From an uncultured Hyphomicrobium sp. (GTDB lineage Bacteria; Pseudomonadota; Alphaproteobacteria; Rhizobiales; Hyphomicrobiaceae): 64,000 nt of DNA. How positions within the stretch are numbered: position 1 is the stretch's first letter; each line of letters begins with the position of its first letter. Below are positions 17,444-28,692 of the stretch, piece by piece. A model generated the notes under the pieces. It made no database searches, was not told the origin of the DNA, and worked only from the letters and a program-made list of their open reading frames with translations. The translations under genes were made by a program, and so were the position numbers. The stretch is from assembly GCA_934555825.1 (NCBI GenBank), contig CAKTFJ010000008.1:1-64000 (forward strand), given 5' to 3'.

Positions 17444-18661
17444 ATGACAGTGGTTCTCGACACACGACAGGCGGCACCCGCAGCGGAGGCCGAAACCGTC
17501 AAGCCGTCGCTGGCTGGACTTTCCCGGGCGAAGCTCGGGGAGGCGCTGGCGGCTGCTGGCGTGCCGGACAAGCAGATCCGCATGCGCACGACGCAGCTCT
17601 GGCGCTGGATCTACGTCTCCGGCGTGACGTCGTTCGACCAGATGACGGACGTTTCGAAAGCGCTGCGCCAGGCGCTCGAAGCCCGCTTCACGCTCGACCG
17701 GCCGGAGATCGTAACCGAGCAGGTGTCGGTGGACGGCACACGTAAGTGGCTGCTGCGGTTGCCGCGCCGCGGGCACGAGGCCCGTGCGCCCGAGATCGAG
17801 ACCGTCTACATTCCCGAAAGCGATCGCGGCACGCTCTGCATCTCCTCGCAGGTGGGGTGCACGCTGACGTGCAGCTTCTGCCATACGGGAACGCAGAAGC
17901 TCGTGCGCAACCTCGAAGCCTCCGAGATCGTCGCGCAGATCCTGCTCGCGCGCGACCGTATCGGCGACTGGCCAGGAGCCGACCGCCCTGACGATCACGG
18001 CATGCTGCCTACGGCCGACCGCAAGATCACCAACGTCGTGCTGATGGGCATGGGCGAGCCGCTCTACAATTTCGACAATGTGCGCGAAGCGATGGAGATC
18101 GCCGCCGACGGCGAGGGCATCTCGCTTTCCAAGCGGCGCATCACGCTTTCGACCTCCGGCGTGGTGCCGGAGATCGGCCGTTGGGGCGAGGAAGCGGGCA
18201 CGATGCTTGCGATCTCGCTGCACGCCGTGACAGACGAACTCCGCAACGAGCTCGTGCCGATCAACAAGAAGTATCCGATTGCCGCGCTGATGGATGCGTG
18301 CCGGAATTATCCGGGCCTCTCGAACGCGCGGCGCATCACGTTCGAATACGTGATGCTCAAGGGCGTGAACGACAGCCTGGCAGACGCGAAAGCGCTCGTA
18401 CGCCTGCTCGCCGGCATTCCGGCGAAGATCAACCTCATTCCGTTCAATCCGTGGCCGAACTCGCGCTACGAGTGCTCGGACTGGGAGACCATCGAAACGT
18501 TCGCGGATTACGTGAATAACGCCGGCTATGCGAGCCCCGTGCGCACGCCGCGCGGACGCGACATTCTCGCAGCCTGCGGGCAGCTCCGCTCAGAGAGCGT
18601 CCGCCTCCGGGCGCGCGAACGCGAGGCTGCCGAACCGACGGCCGCCGCGACGGGTGCCTGA
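17444..18661 (+). CDS. rlmN: Dual-specificity RNA methyltransferase RlmN
   Basis: A 405-residue radical SAM enzyme that methylates C2 of A2503 in 23S rRNA and A37 in some tRNAs. The cluster-binding motif is CTLTCSFC, followed by [15 protein letters not shown] and the SAM-binding [16 protein letters not shown] catalytic cysteine is expected late in the protein and is seen in ILAACGQL. The N-terminal region ([17 protein letters not shown]) matches the accessory domain. Its stop overlaps the start of the next gene by one base, so the following membrane protein is cotranscribed. Confidence 0.95.
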   Translation: MTVVLDTRQAAPAAEAETVKPSLAGLSRAKLGEALAAAGVPDKQIRMRTTQLWRWIYVSGVTSFDQMTDVSKALRQALEARFTLDRPEIVTEQVSVDGTRKWLLRLPRRGHEARAPEIETVYIPESDRGTLCISSQVGCTLTCSFCHTGTQKLVRNLEASEIVAQILLARDRIGDWPGADRPDDHGMLPTADRKITNVVLMGMGEPLYNFDNVREAMEIAADGEGISLSKRRITLSTSGVVPEIGRWGEEAGTMLAISLHAVTDELRNELVPINKKYPIAALMDACRNYPGLSNARRITFEYVMLKGVNDSLADAKALVRLLAGIPAKINLIPFNPWPNSRYECSDWETIETFADYVNNAGYASPVRTPRGRDILAACGQLRSESVRLRAREREAAEPTAAATGA

Positions 18662-19092
18662 TGGGCACGGTGCTGAGAACGATCGGGCGCCTCCTCTGGG
18701 TCGCAATCGCGTTTCTGATTTCCATGCTCGCGGCGATGATCGTGCTCACCACGCTCGGGCTCGAAACGCTGACGCACGCGATCTCGAACATCGACGATGC
18801 GGACCTGATGTTCGATGCCTACGACTTCTTCTGGACGGGCACACTGGTCGTGTCGGGCGCGACGTTGATCCCAGCGGTGCTGCTGGTGATCGTCGGCGAG
18901 GTCGGCCGCATCCGATCGTGGCTCTACTACATGATCGGCGGTGGCGCTGCGCTCGTCATCATTCCTCTGCTCGCCCGCATCGATCCCGCCGCACTCCACC
19001 AACTGGCGCTTCCTTCGATCTGGCAGGTGTTCGCCACGGCGGGGTTCGCGGGCGGCATCGTCTATTGGCTGCTCGCAGGCCGGAACGCTTGA
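18661..19092 (+). CDS. Small inner-membrane protein, unknown
   Basis: A 143-residue protein with four predicted transmembrane segments (starting LLWVAIAFLISMLAAMIVL) and short loops. It starts on the last base of rlmN's stop codon, implying translational coupling. The end, AGFAGGIVYWLLAGR, closely resembles that of the next gene's product (SGLAAGFVYWLAGVPKGR), so the two look like diverged paralogues. I do not recognise a named family, and no catalytic motif is visible. Confidence 0.8.
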   Translation: MGTVLRTIGRLLWVAIAFLISMLAAMIVLTTLGLETLTHAISNIDDADLMFDAYDFFWTGTLVVSGATLIPAVLLVIVGEVGRIRSWLYYMIGGGAALVIIPLLARIDPAALHQLALPSIWQVFATAGFAGGIVYWLLAGRNA

Positions 19093-19154
19093 GCAGCTTT
19101 GGCAAGTCTCTTAAAGTTCGTTGGCCTGTCACGCGGATCGCCGGGGGGCGATTG

Positions 19155-19592
19155 ATGTTCGTTGGGATCGTCAGGTTCATTCTGGGCTTCATCGCCGCCG
19201 TCCTGACGGCCGGCCTGGTCCAAGTGCTGTTCGTGGCCGGGCTCGACGGCGTGCGGACCGGTGGCCCGGTTGCTATCGAGAGTATGGGTCTGTTGATCCT
19301 GCTCGGGGCTACGCAATCGGCAGTCTTCGCCGCACCGTTCGCAGCTCTGGCCGCCCTCGTCGCGGCCTGGCTGCCCACGCGCTCGCGGCTCTATTTCCTG
19401 GCGGCGGGGCTTCTCATCGGCCTGGGCGGATTCTTTGCCCAGCACGTGGGCGAATCCGGTCCTTCGACCATCCTCAACCGCTACGCGCTCACCGCGTATG
19501 CCGTGTCCGGCCTTGCCGCCGGATTCGTTTATTGGCTGGCGGGGGTGCCGAAGGGGCGCCGGGCGGCCCCGACATCGTCAGCCAAGGCTTAG
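19155..19592 (+). CDS. Small inner-membrane protein, paralogue of the preceding gene
   Basis: A 145-residue protein with four hydrophobic segments. It follows its paralogue by 62 bp on the same strand. The C-terminal membrane segment AGFVYWLAG matches GGIVYWLLAG in the neighbour. ATG 19155 is the simplest start; TTG 19152 directly before it is possible. Together with rlmN they form a likely three-gene unit. Function unknown. Confidence 0.75.
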   Translation: MFVGIVRFILGFIAAVLTAGLVQVLFVAGLDGVRTGGPVAIESMGLLILLGATQSAVFAAPFAALAALVAAWLPTRSRLYFLAAGLLIGLGGFFAQHVGESGPSTILNRYALTAYAVSGLAAGFVYWLAGVPKGRRAAPTSSAKA

Positions 19593-19647
19593 GACCTTCG
19601 GTCGGTCGGGCCGAAACGGCATTGTCATTCGTGACATTCGGGCCTAC

Positions 19648-19664
19648 ATTGTGCAATGCACAAT
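19648..19664. promoter_or_regulatory. 17-bp palindrome upstream of a phasin-like gene
   Basis: ATTGTGCAATGCACAAT is a perfect inverted repeat around one central base. It ends 29 bp before the ATG at 19694, a place for an operator. TGCA-based palindromes are bound by PhaR repressors ahead of phasin genes in several bacteria, so PhaR control is a reasonable guess. Confidence 0.5.
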
Positions 19665-19693
19665 CGCACTTGCGATATCGGAGGCGCGAGCCG

Positions 19694-20290
19694 ATGACCT
19701 ATGTCGACCCCGAACTTTCCCGCCGTTTCGCTCAGAGCTGCACGACGGCCGCCTTCGGGTATGCCCGCGCCGCCACCGCCGCCTACGCGGCCTTCGCGAC
19801 TCAGGCGTTGGATTTCTGGGCGCAATCGGCCAAGGGCCTGGAGCGGGACGACTACAAGCCGTCCGCGCCCTATCTCGTGACTGGCCCGCGCAACTATCGG
19901 TCCGCGATGACGCCGGCGCCGATGGAAACGGCGATGCCGTTCGATTTCCTGAGATTCACCAATGCCTTGACTGCCTCTCCGATGTTCGCGCCGGTCCGTG
20001 CCTGGTGGGGGCTCTTTCCGCTCGAAGGCGATCCCAAAAGCTGGCCGATGGCCTATGCCATGATGACGGCTGGGGTGCCGCGGGCCGTAGCGCTTCCTGC
20101 GGCCGAAGCCAACATGGCGGCAATGGAAGCGGCCGAGGTCGCATCGACCTCCTTCGACCGCGTGTTTGCGAGCTACAGGGCAGAAGGCGGGTTCGCGATG
20201 TCGTCCGTCACCGCATCGTCCAAGGCGGCGCTGCAGGCCTTCTTCGCGGCGCCTTTCGCGACGGCCGTGAAACTCCCGTGGGCGGCCTAA
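19694..20290 (+). CDS. Hypothetical Ala/aromatic-rich protein, possibly granule-associated
   Basis: A 198-residue soluble protein without a signal peptide, rich in Ala, Phe, Tyr and Met (AAFGYARAATAAYAAFATQA, LDFWAQSAKGLERDD). Its amphipathic, alanine-rich helices and short length recall phasins or polyhydroxyalkanoate-associated proteins, but I see no signature that proves it. GGAGG stands nine bases before ATG 19694. A palindromic operator candidate lies just upstream. A clear phasin gene is elsewhere, at 57664. Confidence 0.65.
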   Translation: MTYVDPELSRRFAQSCTTAAFGYARAATAAYAAFATQALDFWAQSAKGLERDDYKPSAPYLVTGPRNYRSAMTPAPMETAMPFDFLRFTNALTASPMFAPVRAWWGLFPLEGDPKSWPMAYAMMTAGVPRAVALPAAEANMAAMEAAEVASTSFDRVFASYRAEGGFAMSSVTASSKAALQAFFAAPFATAVKLPWAA

Positions 20291-20361
20291 GAGCCAAGCG
20301 AACCAAGACGTCTTGAAATTCTCGGCAAGGAAGGAAAGAGGCGAGCGCGACGGCTCTCGCC

Positions 20362-21159
20362 TCATTCGCTGCTGCTTCGTGGCGGGATCGTCGTCGTCAC
20401 CACCGCTCCACCGGCCGGGAAGGCCGAAGAGAACGAGCCAAATCCCGGCATTGATCCACCAGCCTGCGCGGGAGCCTTTGCGGAAACCGGGCTCTTCGGT
20501 GCCTGCTCGGCTTTCGGGGCCGGCGCGGTCGCCGTTTTCTCAGCCGGAGGCGGTGCGGCAGCCGGCTGCTTTTCCGCGACAGGCGCGGCTTGCGGCTTGG
20601 CCGGCGGCGGCTCAACGGCGGCAGCCTTCGCGGCGGGTGGGGCGGCGGCTGGCGGCGGCTCCGAGACCTTGACGGGCGCTTCCGGTGCCTTCTTCTCCGC
20701 GACTGGCGGCGTTACGACCGTCGGAGCAGCGGCTGCCTTAGGCTCCGCTTTGACAGGAAGTGCACCCGTCTCGGTGGCAGCGGTTGCCGCAGCGGGCGCC
20801 TTCGGCGTTTCGGCGGTTTTCTTCTTAGGCGCGGACGTCTTGGATTTGGCCGTGCTCTTGGGCGGCCCTGATGGGCGGGCAACGCACCGTGCCGGCAGGA
20901 CCGTTCCGTCCTGCAGGGATACGTCTGCGATCCAAGCGCAGGTGTTGAGGTCGCGGCACGCAGCCTCGAACAGCGGCGTACACTGCGCGACCGCCGCTTG
21001 CATGGCCGGATCGGCAGCCGCAGGCTCGGCCGTCGCAACCGTCGGCGGCGTATTGGCCCAGGGCAGAACCTCGTTGGCAGCCAGCGGCATGGTGCCGCTC
21101 ACAATCGCCCCGAACACGGCGGCCGCCCTCAAAACAGAGGTCGTCGTCGTTTTCACCAT
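20362..21159 (-). CDS. Secreted Pro/Ala-rich protein, unknown
   Basis: A 265-residue protein with a signal peptide (SVLRAAAVFGAIVSGTMPLA). After it comes a small globular part with paired cysteines (VAQCTPLFEAACRDLNTCAW and, later, LPARCVARP), about residues 55-100. The remaining two-thirds are low-complexity Pro/Ala/Lys (PPPAAAPPAAKAAAVEPPPA), probably an extended periplasmic linker. The end, VVTTTIPPRSSSE, is unusual. I do not recognise the globular part. ATG 21159 is chosen because it begins the signal sequence; the frame extends upstream without coding character. Confidence 0.75.
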   Translation of the reverse strand: MVKTTTTSVLRAAAVFGAIVSGTMPLAANEVLPWANTPPTVATAEPAAADPAMQAAVAQCTPLFEAACRDLNTCAWIADVSLQDGTVLPARCVARPSGPPKSTAKSKTSAPKKKTAETPKAPAAATAATETGALPVKAEPKAAAAPTVVTPPVAEKKAPEAPVKVSEPPPAAAPPAAKAAAVEPPPAKPQAAPVAEKQPAAAPPPAEKTATAPAPKAEQAPKSPVSAKAPAQAGGSMPGFGSFSSAFPAGGAVVTTTIPPRSSSE

Positions 21160-21369
21160 GATGGTTCCCCCAACCCAATGGTTTGTCATCGGCATTTGGC
21201 GCGAACCGTAACGGGTTTGAGGCAAAAAAACACGCAGAGATGATGGTGAATTTCCCGTACGTAGCGTAAGGCTGCGGCGCGGCTTCAACTTTTGCTGTGG
21301 GTGATCTGCCCCGCGTCTGCCTTGCCGGGCCGAGACGGGTGCCTATAGTGCCGCGCGCTGGAGCGGCGT

Positions 21370-21465
21370 CCGATCCGTGTCGGATCGGATCACTCGCTCT
21401 AGACCATTGAAGAGACCTGAGATTCACGCGTCGGACCGCTCGGTTCGCGGCGATCTGGGTCTAAG
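21370..21465 (+). repeat. Structured argG leader: hairpin plus a copy of the 50-bp repeat
   Basis: The 337-bp gap before argG holds no gene. Its right end carries an inverted repeat (CCGATCCGTGTCGGATCGG, 21370-21388) and then, at 21416-21465, a copy of the hairpin repeat found at 15402-15555 (GATTCACGCGTCGGACC and so on to GGTCTAAG). The copy ends 31 bp before the argG start, so it is likely to be within the leader transcript. A regulatory role is possible but unproved. Confidence 0.6.
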
Positions 21466-21496
21466 CGAATCAGTTTGCCCCTAAGAGGTCGGGATC

Positions 21497-22732
<1,236 letters not shown>

Positions 22733-22779
22733 TCCGCGGCTGACTGAGCATTTCACGCCATATTTCCGTACGATTACAA

Positions 22780-22821
22780 ATGTCCGGCGCGCTTTGAACC
22801 AAGCGTGCCGGGCATTTTTTT
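22780..22821 (+). terminator. Terminator of argG
   Basis: A 15-bp stem with two G-T pairs (22780-22794 with 22801-22815), a 6-nt loop and a run of seven T ending at 22821. It lies about 50 bp past the argG stop. Confidence 0.92.
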
Positions 22822-22964
22822 ATTTCGACGGATCGGGCCGTGTTGAAACGTCTTCAAGAACGAGGCGTGTGCGTCTCATTGTGGCCCACATAAAAGTGGA
22901 ACCACACCGTGTGGAACACGTTCGGATTTCATCACGCCCTTCCAAAACAAGAGGAGAAGATCCC

Positions 22965-23279
22965 TTGAAGATCGCCGCTTTTGCCCTTTCCGCCGTTATT
23001 CTCGGCGCCATGAGCTTCGCGCCCGCGAGCGCGGCCCCTGCCGTTGCGCCGTCGGCCGTCAAAGCTGCTACGCAGCAAGCCAGCGGCATCGAACTCGTTC
23101 AGCGTCGCGATTATCGTGATCGCCGCGGGTATCGCGACCGTCGTGGCCATAGCCAGCGCTATCGCGCCGGTCAGCGTCTGAAGTCTCCGCCGCGCGGCTA
23201 TCGTCGTTACGATCGCCGTCCGAGCTACTGGCGCACGCGCAATTGCGTGTCGGTCGGGCCGCTTTGGTTCTGCCCGTAA
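22965..23279 (+). CDS. Small secreted Arg/Tyr-rich protein, unknown
   Basis: A 104-residue protein beginning at TTG 22965, with GAGGAGA eight bases upstream. The signal peptide (KIAAFALSAVILGAMSFAPA) is followed by a basic, Arg/Tyr/Asp-rich segment (RRDYRDRRGYRDRRG) and a C-terminus with two cysteines (RTRNCVSVGPLWFCP). The plan resembles the gene at 7964-8278 but the sequence does not match closely. The two cysteines may form a disulfide. Function unknown; a terminator follows immediately. Confidence 0.78.
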   Translation: MKIAAFALSAVILGAMSFAPASAAPAVAPSAVKAATQQASGIELVQRRDYRDRRGYRDRRGHSQRYRAGQRLKSPPRGYRRYDRRPSYWRTRNCVSVGPLWFCP

Positions 23280-23306
23280 GATCGCGACAGACATCTGATC
23301 TGGAAT

Positions 23307-23337
23307 ATGCCGGGAGGTCTCTTCCCGGCATTTTTCT
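23307..23337 (+). terminator. Terminator after the small secreted-protein gene
   Basis: A 9-bp perfect stem ATGCCGGGA (23307-23315) with TCCCGGCAT (23323-23331), a 7-nt loop and TTTTT. Confidence 0.9.
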
Positions 23338-23416
23338 TTAGGTGCTCCGCCTTGGAAATGCCGCCGTCGCACCATCACGGTAAGGATCTCATCCTCTCCG
23401 CTGAGATCCTGCCCTC

Positions 23417-24199
23417 ATGACCCGCGCTTCGCTCAACCGCACGCTCCGCCGCGCTTACGTGGGGCTTGGGCTCGTGCTAGCTCTCGCTCTAGCGGCAAAG
23501 TTCGCCGACCGCGTGCCCGGCATCGCGGGAACGCCCGTCGAGAGCGCGGCGCTCGATCTTTACGACTACCTGAAGGACATGGCGCTGGTGTTCGTGACGG
23601 TCGTCGCGGCCTATCTCGCCAACGTGTTCCAGAAGCGCTCGAAGTTCGTCGAGAGCCTGGAGGAAGAATGGCGCGGAATCGTGCGGACGAAATCGGCGCT
23701 CTTCGCGTTCTGCGAAAAGCCCGACGCCTCGGCCGACGACTACATCGCCGCGTTCTGCCGTATCTCGGAGGCGATCGACAATATGCGGATCGTCTATCGG
23801 AACGTGGGCGAGACGGATGACCTCGTCGGCCTCTATCCGTATGCGCCGCTCCACGATATGCGACGTGCGCTGCAATCGCTCAACCCGCGCAAGCGTTCGG
23901 ATCTGACGGACGGCGACAGGAAGCTCGCGCGCAATGCGATCCTCCAGTCGTTCTACGCCTTGCGCGAAAACTTCCTCGAAGAGCTGGATCTCAGGGAGCC
24001 GGATAACCCGCTGCTCATCTCGGGCGGGCGGCGGCTCAAGCGGCCAGGATCGACACGGAGAGCGCTGCGACGCCAGGACCGCCAAAGAATTAGGCAGAAT
24101 TCGACGCCCGGGGCCAGGGAGGACGTAGATGCCTTCCTGAGCGGTCTTTACCAAGCGGAACAGGGCCTCGCAGAGCGCGACACAGCGCGCAGAGCTTAA
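23417..24199 (+). CDS. Membrane-anchored protein of unknown function
   Basis: A 260-residue protein with two hydrophobic segments near the start (about residues 13-27, LGLVLALALAAKF, and 53-70, MALVFVTVVAAYLANVF), then a helical cytoplasmic part (KFVESLEEEWRGIVRTKSAL). The tail is strongly basic (RRLKRPGSTRRALRRQDRQR). No catalytic motif or family is recognised. It stands alone before typA on the same strand, 123 bp upstream. Confidence 0.75.
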   Translation: MTRASLNRTLRRAYVGLGLVLALALAAKFADRVPGIAGTPVESAALDLYDYLKDMALVFVTVVAAYLANVFQKRSKFVESLEEEWRGIVRTKSALFAFCEKPDASADDYIAAFCRISEAIDNMRIVYRNVGETDDLVGLYPYAPLHDMRRALQSLNPRKRSDLTDGDRKLARNAILQSFYALRENFLEELDLREPDNPLLISGGRRLKRPGSTRRALRRQDRQRIRQNSTPGAREDVDAFLSGLYQAEQGLAERDTARRA

Positions 24200-24322
24200 A
24201 ACTAATCGTATTTTCTGACCTCACCGCCGCCTTCAGTCACTGGCGATCCGGGCTCTCATGTGCTAGGTCCGCGCATCTTTTTTTGTGCGGCGCACACGCC
24301 CACCGATCCGATCAGGACACAC

Positions 24323-26161
<1,839 letters not shown>

Positions 26162-26353
26162 CGTTCGCGCGGGTTTGCAAAAGCGTCCCCACGCGGCCGG
26201 GAAGTTTCCCTTTCCAGTAGTGGTGGGTGCGCTTTGTTACTTCAAATTGTGATATTCGTAGGGTAAGATTTCTTACCGACTGCGATCTCCACGCTGAATA
26301 TTCTTTCATGGCGCACGCAGGTGGTCTCAACAGGTCCTTTGCGGGGAAGGTCG

Positions 26354-26806
26354 TTGAAAAAGCTGGACGCACGGATTGCACGAGACGTGTTGGATTGCGC
26401 TCACACCTCGTGGAGCAAAGGCGACATGGAGCAGGTTCTCAGCTGCTATGCTGACGACTTGATCTATTGGTGCAACGCGGGCTCGCTCGAAGGCACGCCC
26501 ATGGTCATCGAAGGCAAGTCCGAGTTTCGTACCTTCCTGTACACAATCAACGCCGTCGTTCAGGGCACGTCCGTCGCCGAGTATTTTCAGTTTGAGGACG
26601 GTGTTGCGCGGGCGAGCATTGCTTGCCACATCCGGCATCGTCGAACCGGTCTCATCATGACCGGTTCCTACCGCCAGGTCGCGACCTTCCGGGGACGCAA
26701 AATCGCGCGCATGGACGAATTCCACGACGCGGCAAAGTTTGCGGCCTTCTGGCGGCTCGTCACGAGCGAAGAGACCGCGCAAATGGCGGCTGAAGAACTC
26801 AACTAA
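26354..26806 (+). CDS. SnoaL-like/NTF2-fold protein
   Basis: A protein of about 150 residues with the NTF2-like cone fold: helix VLDCAHTSWSKGDMEQVLSC, then YADDLIYWCNAG, and the strand-rich remainder with CHIRHRRTGLIMTGSYRQVA. Such proteins include polyketide cyclases and ketosteroid isomerases, but most are uncharacterised. TTG 26354 has GGGGAAGG upstream; GTG 26321 is an alternative. It ends eight bases inside the convergent TetR gene. Since TetR regulators often act on a neighbour, a link is possible but the convergent order weakens it. Confidence 0.75.
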   Translation: MKKLDARIARDVLDCAHTSWSKGDMEQVLSCYADDLIYWCNAGSLEGTPMVIEGKSEFRTFLYTINAVVQGTSVAEYFQFEDGVARASIACHIRHRRTGLIMTGSYRQVATFRGRKIARMDEFHDAAKFAAFWRLVTSEETAQMAAEELN

Positions 26807-27485
26807 TCCGCGGCCTCTTATGATCGGTGTTGACGCGCGACAGCTCGCGCAACGCCGTGGGCGCGCCGTCTAGAAACTTCGCCACCGTCAGCTCAACGAA
26901 GCGATCGCGATCCGGCGTCACCTTGAGGCCGTACACCCAGCGTCGAATGGCGAGATAGAAGATTTCGCCGTGCAGCCCCCACGAGAGCTCCAGCTCCGCT
27001 TCGGAAGGTGGCTCGCCAGAGGCGCTCCGCACGCCGGCGGCTTCACGCAGTTCCAACGCAACGGGCGTGATGACCTTGCGGCGGATCAGGCTCAGATAGC
27101 GCTGGTTGATGTTGACGCCAGCGAGTCCCCCGAAGACGAAGGCCCGCACCCACTCCGGGCGATCAATTGCCGCGAGGTACTCCCTGTAGAAGCGTTCGAG
27201 GCGGGTGCGGAGATCTACGCTCCGGTCGCCAAGAAGCTTGTCCCACGTCGCGTCCCAGCGGCTGAGATAGACTTGATCGTAGACGCGGTCGATCAGCGCG
27301 TCCTTGGTGGGAAAGTAGCGGAAGAGGAGTGCATGCGAGATGCCGAGCCGTGCTGCGAGATCGCGCATGCTGCCGCCGAATCCGACCTCAGAAAAGTAGC
27401 GGATGGCGCCCTCGACGATTTCCTGCTCGCGGCGCTCGGGGTCGAGGCGTTTGCGTTTCGGCGGTTCGGGTTTGGCTTGCTCCAT
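26799..27485 (-). CDS. TetR-family transcriptional regulator
   Basis: A 228-residue repressor-type regulator. The N-terminal helix-turn-helix is at about residues 20-65 (IVEGAIRYFSEVGFGG, then LAARLGISHALLFRYFPTKD). The larger C-terminal part is the ligand and dimer domain, of unknown effector. ATG 27485 begins MEQAKPEPPKRKRLD, with a basic N-terminal arm. The gene overlaps the 3' end of the SnoaL gene. A short palindrome about 95 bp upstream may be its operator. Confidence 0.9.
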   Translation of the reverse strand: MEQAKPEPPKRKRLDPERREQEIVEGAIRYFSEVGFGGSMRDLAARLGISHALLFRYFPTKDALIDRVYDQVYLSRWDATWDKLLGDRSVDLRTRLERFYREYLAAIDRPEWVRAFVFGGLAGVNINQRYLSLIRRKVITPVALELREAAGVRSASGEPPSEAELELSWGLHGEIFYLAIRRWVYGLKVTPDRDRFVELTVAKFLDGAPTALRELSRVNTDHKRPRIS

Positions 27486-27578
27486 AAGCGTGATCTCACC
27501 TCGGCTTCCAGGCCATCGTGCGTTTTATCGACCGGAGAGCCGTCTTTTTGAAGCGCTCTTATCCAAACCCTTATATTG

Positions 27579-27588
27579 ACCATATGGT
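27579..27588. promoter_or_regulatory. Candidate TetR operator palindrome
   Basis: ACCATATGGT is a perfect 10-bp palindrome in an AT-rich stretch about 95 bp upstream of the TetR gene start. Its position would suit autoregulation. Only the palindrome is seen; binding is inferred. Confidence 0.35.
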
Positions 27589-27647
27589 TATTAGTCTAGC
27601 GGCGCTCCGGCTGCCTGCACACTGCAGGCAGCCACAGTGGACCGCAC

Positions 27648-27675
27648 GAAAAAGGGCCCCGCAGTGCGAGGCCCT
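27648..27675 (-). terminator. Terminator of the Bax-inhibitor-1 gene
   Basis: AAGGGCC at 27651-27657 pairs with GGCCCTT at 27669-27675, with extra CGCA/TGCG pairing inside. The A run 27648-27652 gives a T run on the minus strand, after the stop at 27700. Confidence 0.8.
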
Positions 27676-27699
27676 TCTCGTTTCCGGTGCGGCTCGCGA

Positions 27700-28455
27700 T
27701 TACTCGCGCTCGCCGAAGAGCTGCAGCAGGTGGACGAACATGCCGACGAAGTTCTGGTAGAGCGAGAGAGCGCCGAAGATCGAAGCCTTGGCGACAGCCT
27801 CCGAGTTACCAGCCAGCAGGTAGTACTCGTCCTTGATGCGCTGCGTGTCGTAGGCGGTGAGGCCGGCGAACACGAGCACGCCGATGACCGAGATCGCGAA
27901 GGCGATCGCCGGCGACTGCAGGAAGATGTTGACGACGATCGCGAGGATCACGCCGATCAGGCCCATGAACAGGAACGAACCCCAGCCGGAGATGTCCTTC
28001 TTCGTCGTGTAGCCCCAGATCGAGAGGCTTGCGAACGCGGCTGCCGTGATGAAGAAGACGTTGGCAACCGAGCTACCCGTGAAGGCGAGCAACAGGATCG
28101 AAAGCGACGCGCCGACGAGCCCGCAGTAGATCCAGAAGGACGTCTGCGCGGCAGGCACGCTCATGCTGTTCGCGCGGAACGCGAAGAAGAACACGAACGC
28201 GATCGGAGCGAGGATCAGCGCCCAGCGCAAGGGAGACGCATAAAGCGTCTGGCCGAGAGAGGTGAGCGCCTTGGCGCCGGTGGCCGGATCGGTCGTGACG
28301 GCCATCGAGAAGACCAGGTAGGCCACAACGCCGGTGAGCGCGACGCCCAGGGCCATGTAATTGTAGACGCCCAGCATGTACGCGCGCAGACCTTCGTCGA
28401 CGCCGGACTGGCCGACGGTCGTCGGTTGCGAATATCTGCTGTCAAACTGTGCCAT
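27700..28455 (-). CDS. Bax inhibitor-1/YccA-family membrane protein
   Basis: A 251-residue integral membrane protein with seven hydrophobic segments, the BI-1/TMBIM fold. The family feature at the end, GLTAYDTQRIKDEYYLLAG, carries the conserved Asp involved in pH-dependent calcium leak in the BsYetJ homologue. The N-terminus has VDEGLRAYMLGVYNYMALG. Bacterial homologues interact with FtsH or membrane quality control. ATG 28455 is supported by GGGGA upstream. Single-gene unit. Confidence 0.93.
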   Translation of the reverse strand: MAQFDSRYSQPTTVGQSGVDEGLRAYMLGVYNYMALGVALTGVVAYLVFSMAVTTDPATGAKALTSLGQTLYASPLRWALILAPIAFVFFFAFRANSMSVPAAQTSFWIYCGLVGASLSILLLAFTGSSVANVFFITAAAFASLSIWGYTTKKDISGWGSFLFMGLIGVILAIVVNIFLQSPAIAFAISVIGVLVFAGLTAYDTQRIKDEYYLLAGNSEAVAKASIFGALSLYQNFVGMFVHLLQLFGERE

Positions 28456-28613
28456 CGTGTCGGAGTCCCCTTAAAGACTTCTAGCGCAAAGTGAATTTGC
28501 CCAGCGCATATGAGATGGGTGCGGCTCTCTTTCAAGAGAGGCGCCCACGGACCATGCCGGGCACGTGCCCTTTTCATACGGCAATTCGGGCCGGATGTTA
28601 ATGTTGCGGCGCC

Positions 28614-28648
28614 AAAAAAACGGTCGTAGGCCCGTCCGGTCGGCTACG
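28614..28648 (-). terminator. Probable terminator after the FtsX-type permease
   Basis: CGTA(G)GCC at 28625-28632 pairs with GGCTACG at 28642-28648 with one bulged G. The A run 28614-28620 yields seven T on the minus strand directly after. It lies about 45 bp past the permease stop. Confidence 0.5.
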
Positions 28649-28692
28649 TACGTAAGTCCGGCCAAACGGCATACCTCATTGATTTTTCTATC

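Noticed and set aside
27608..27632. A perfect 11-bp hairpin GGCTGCCTGCA-CAC
   Set aside because: No T run on either strand, so not called as a terminator; the real terminator is at 27648.
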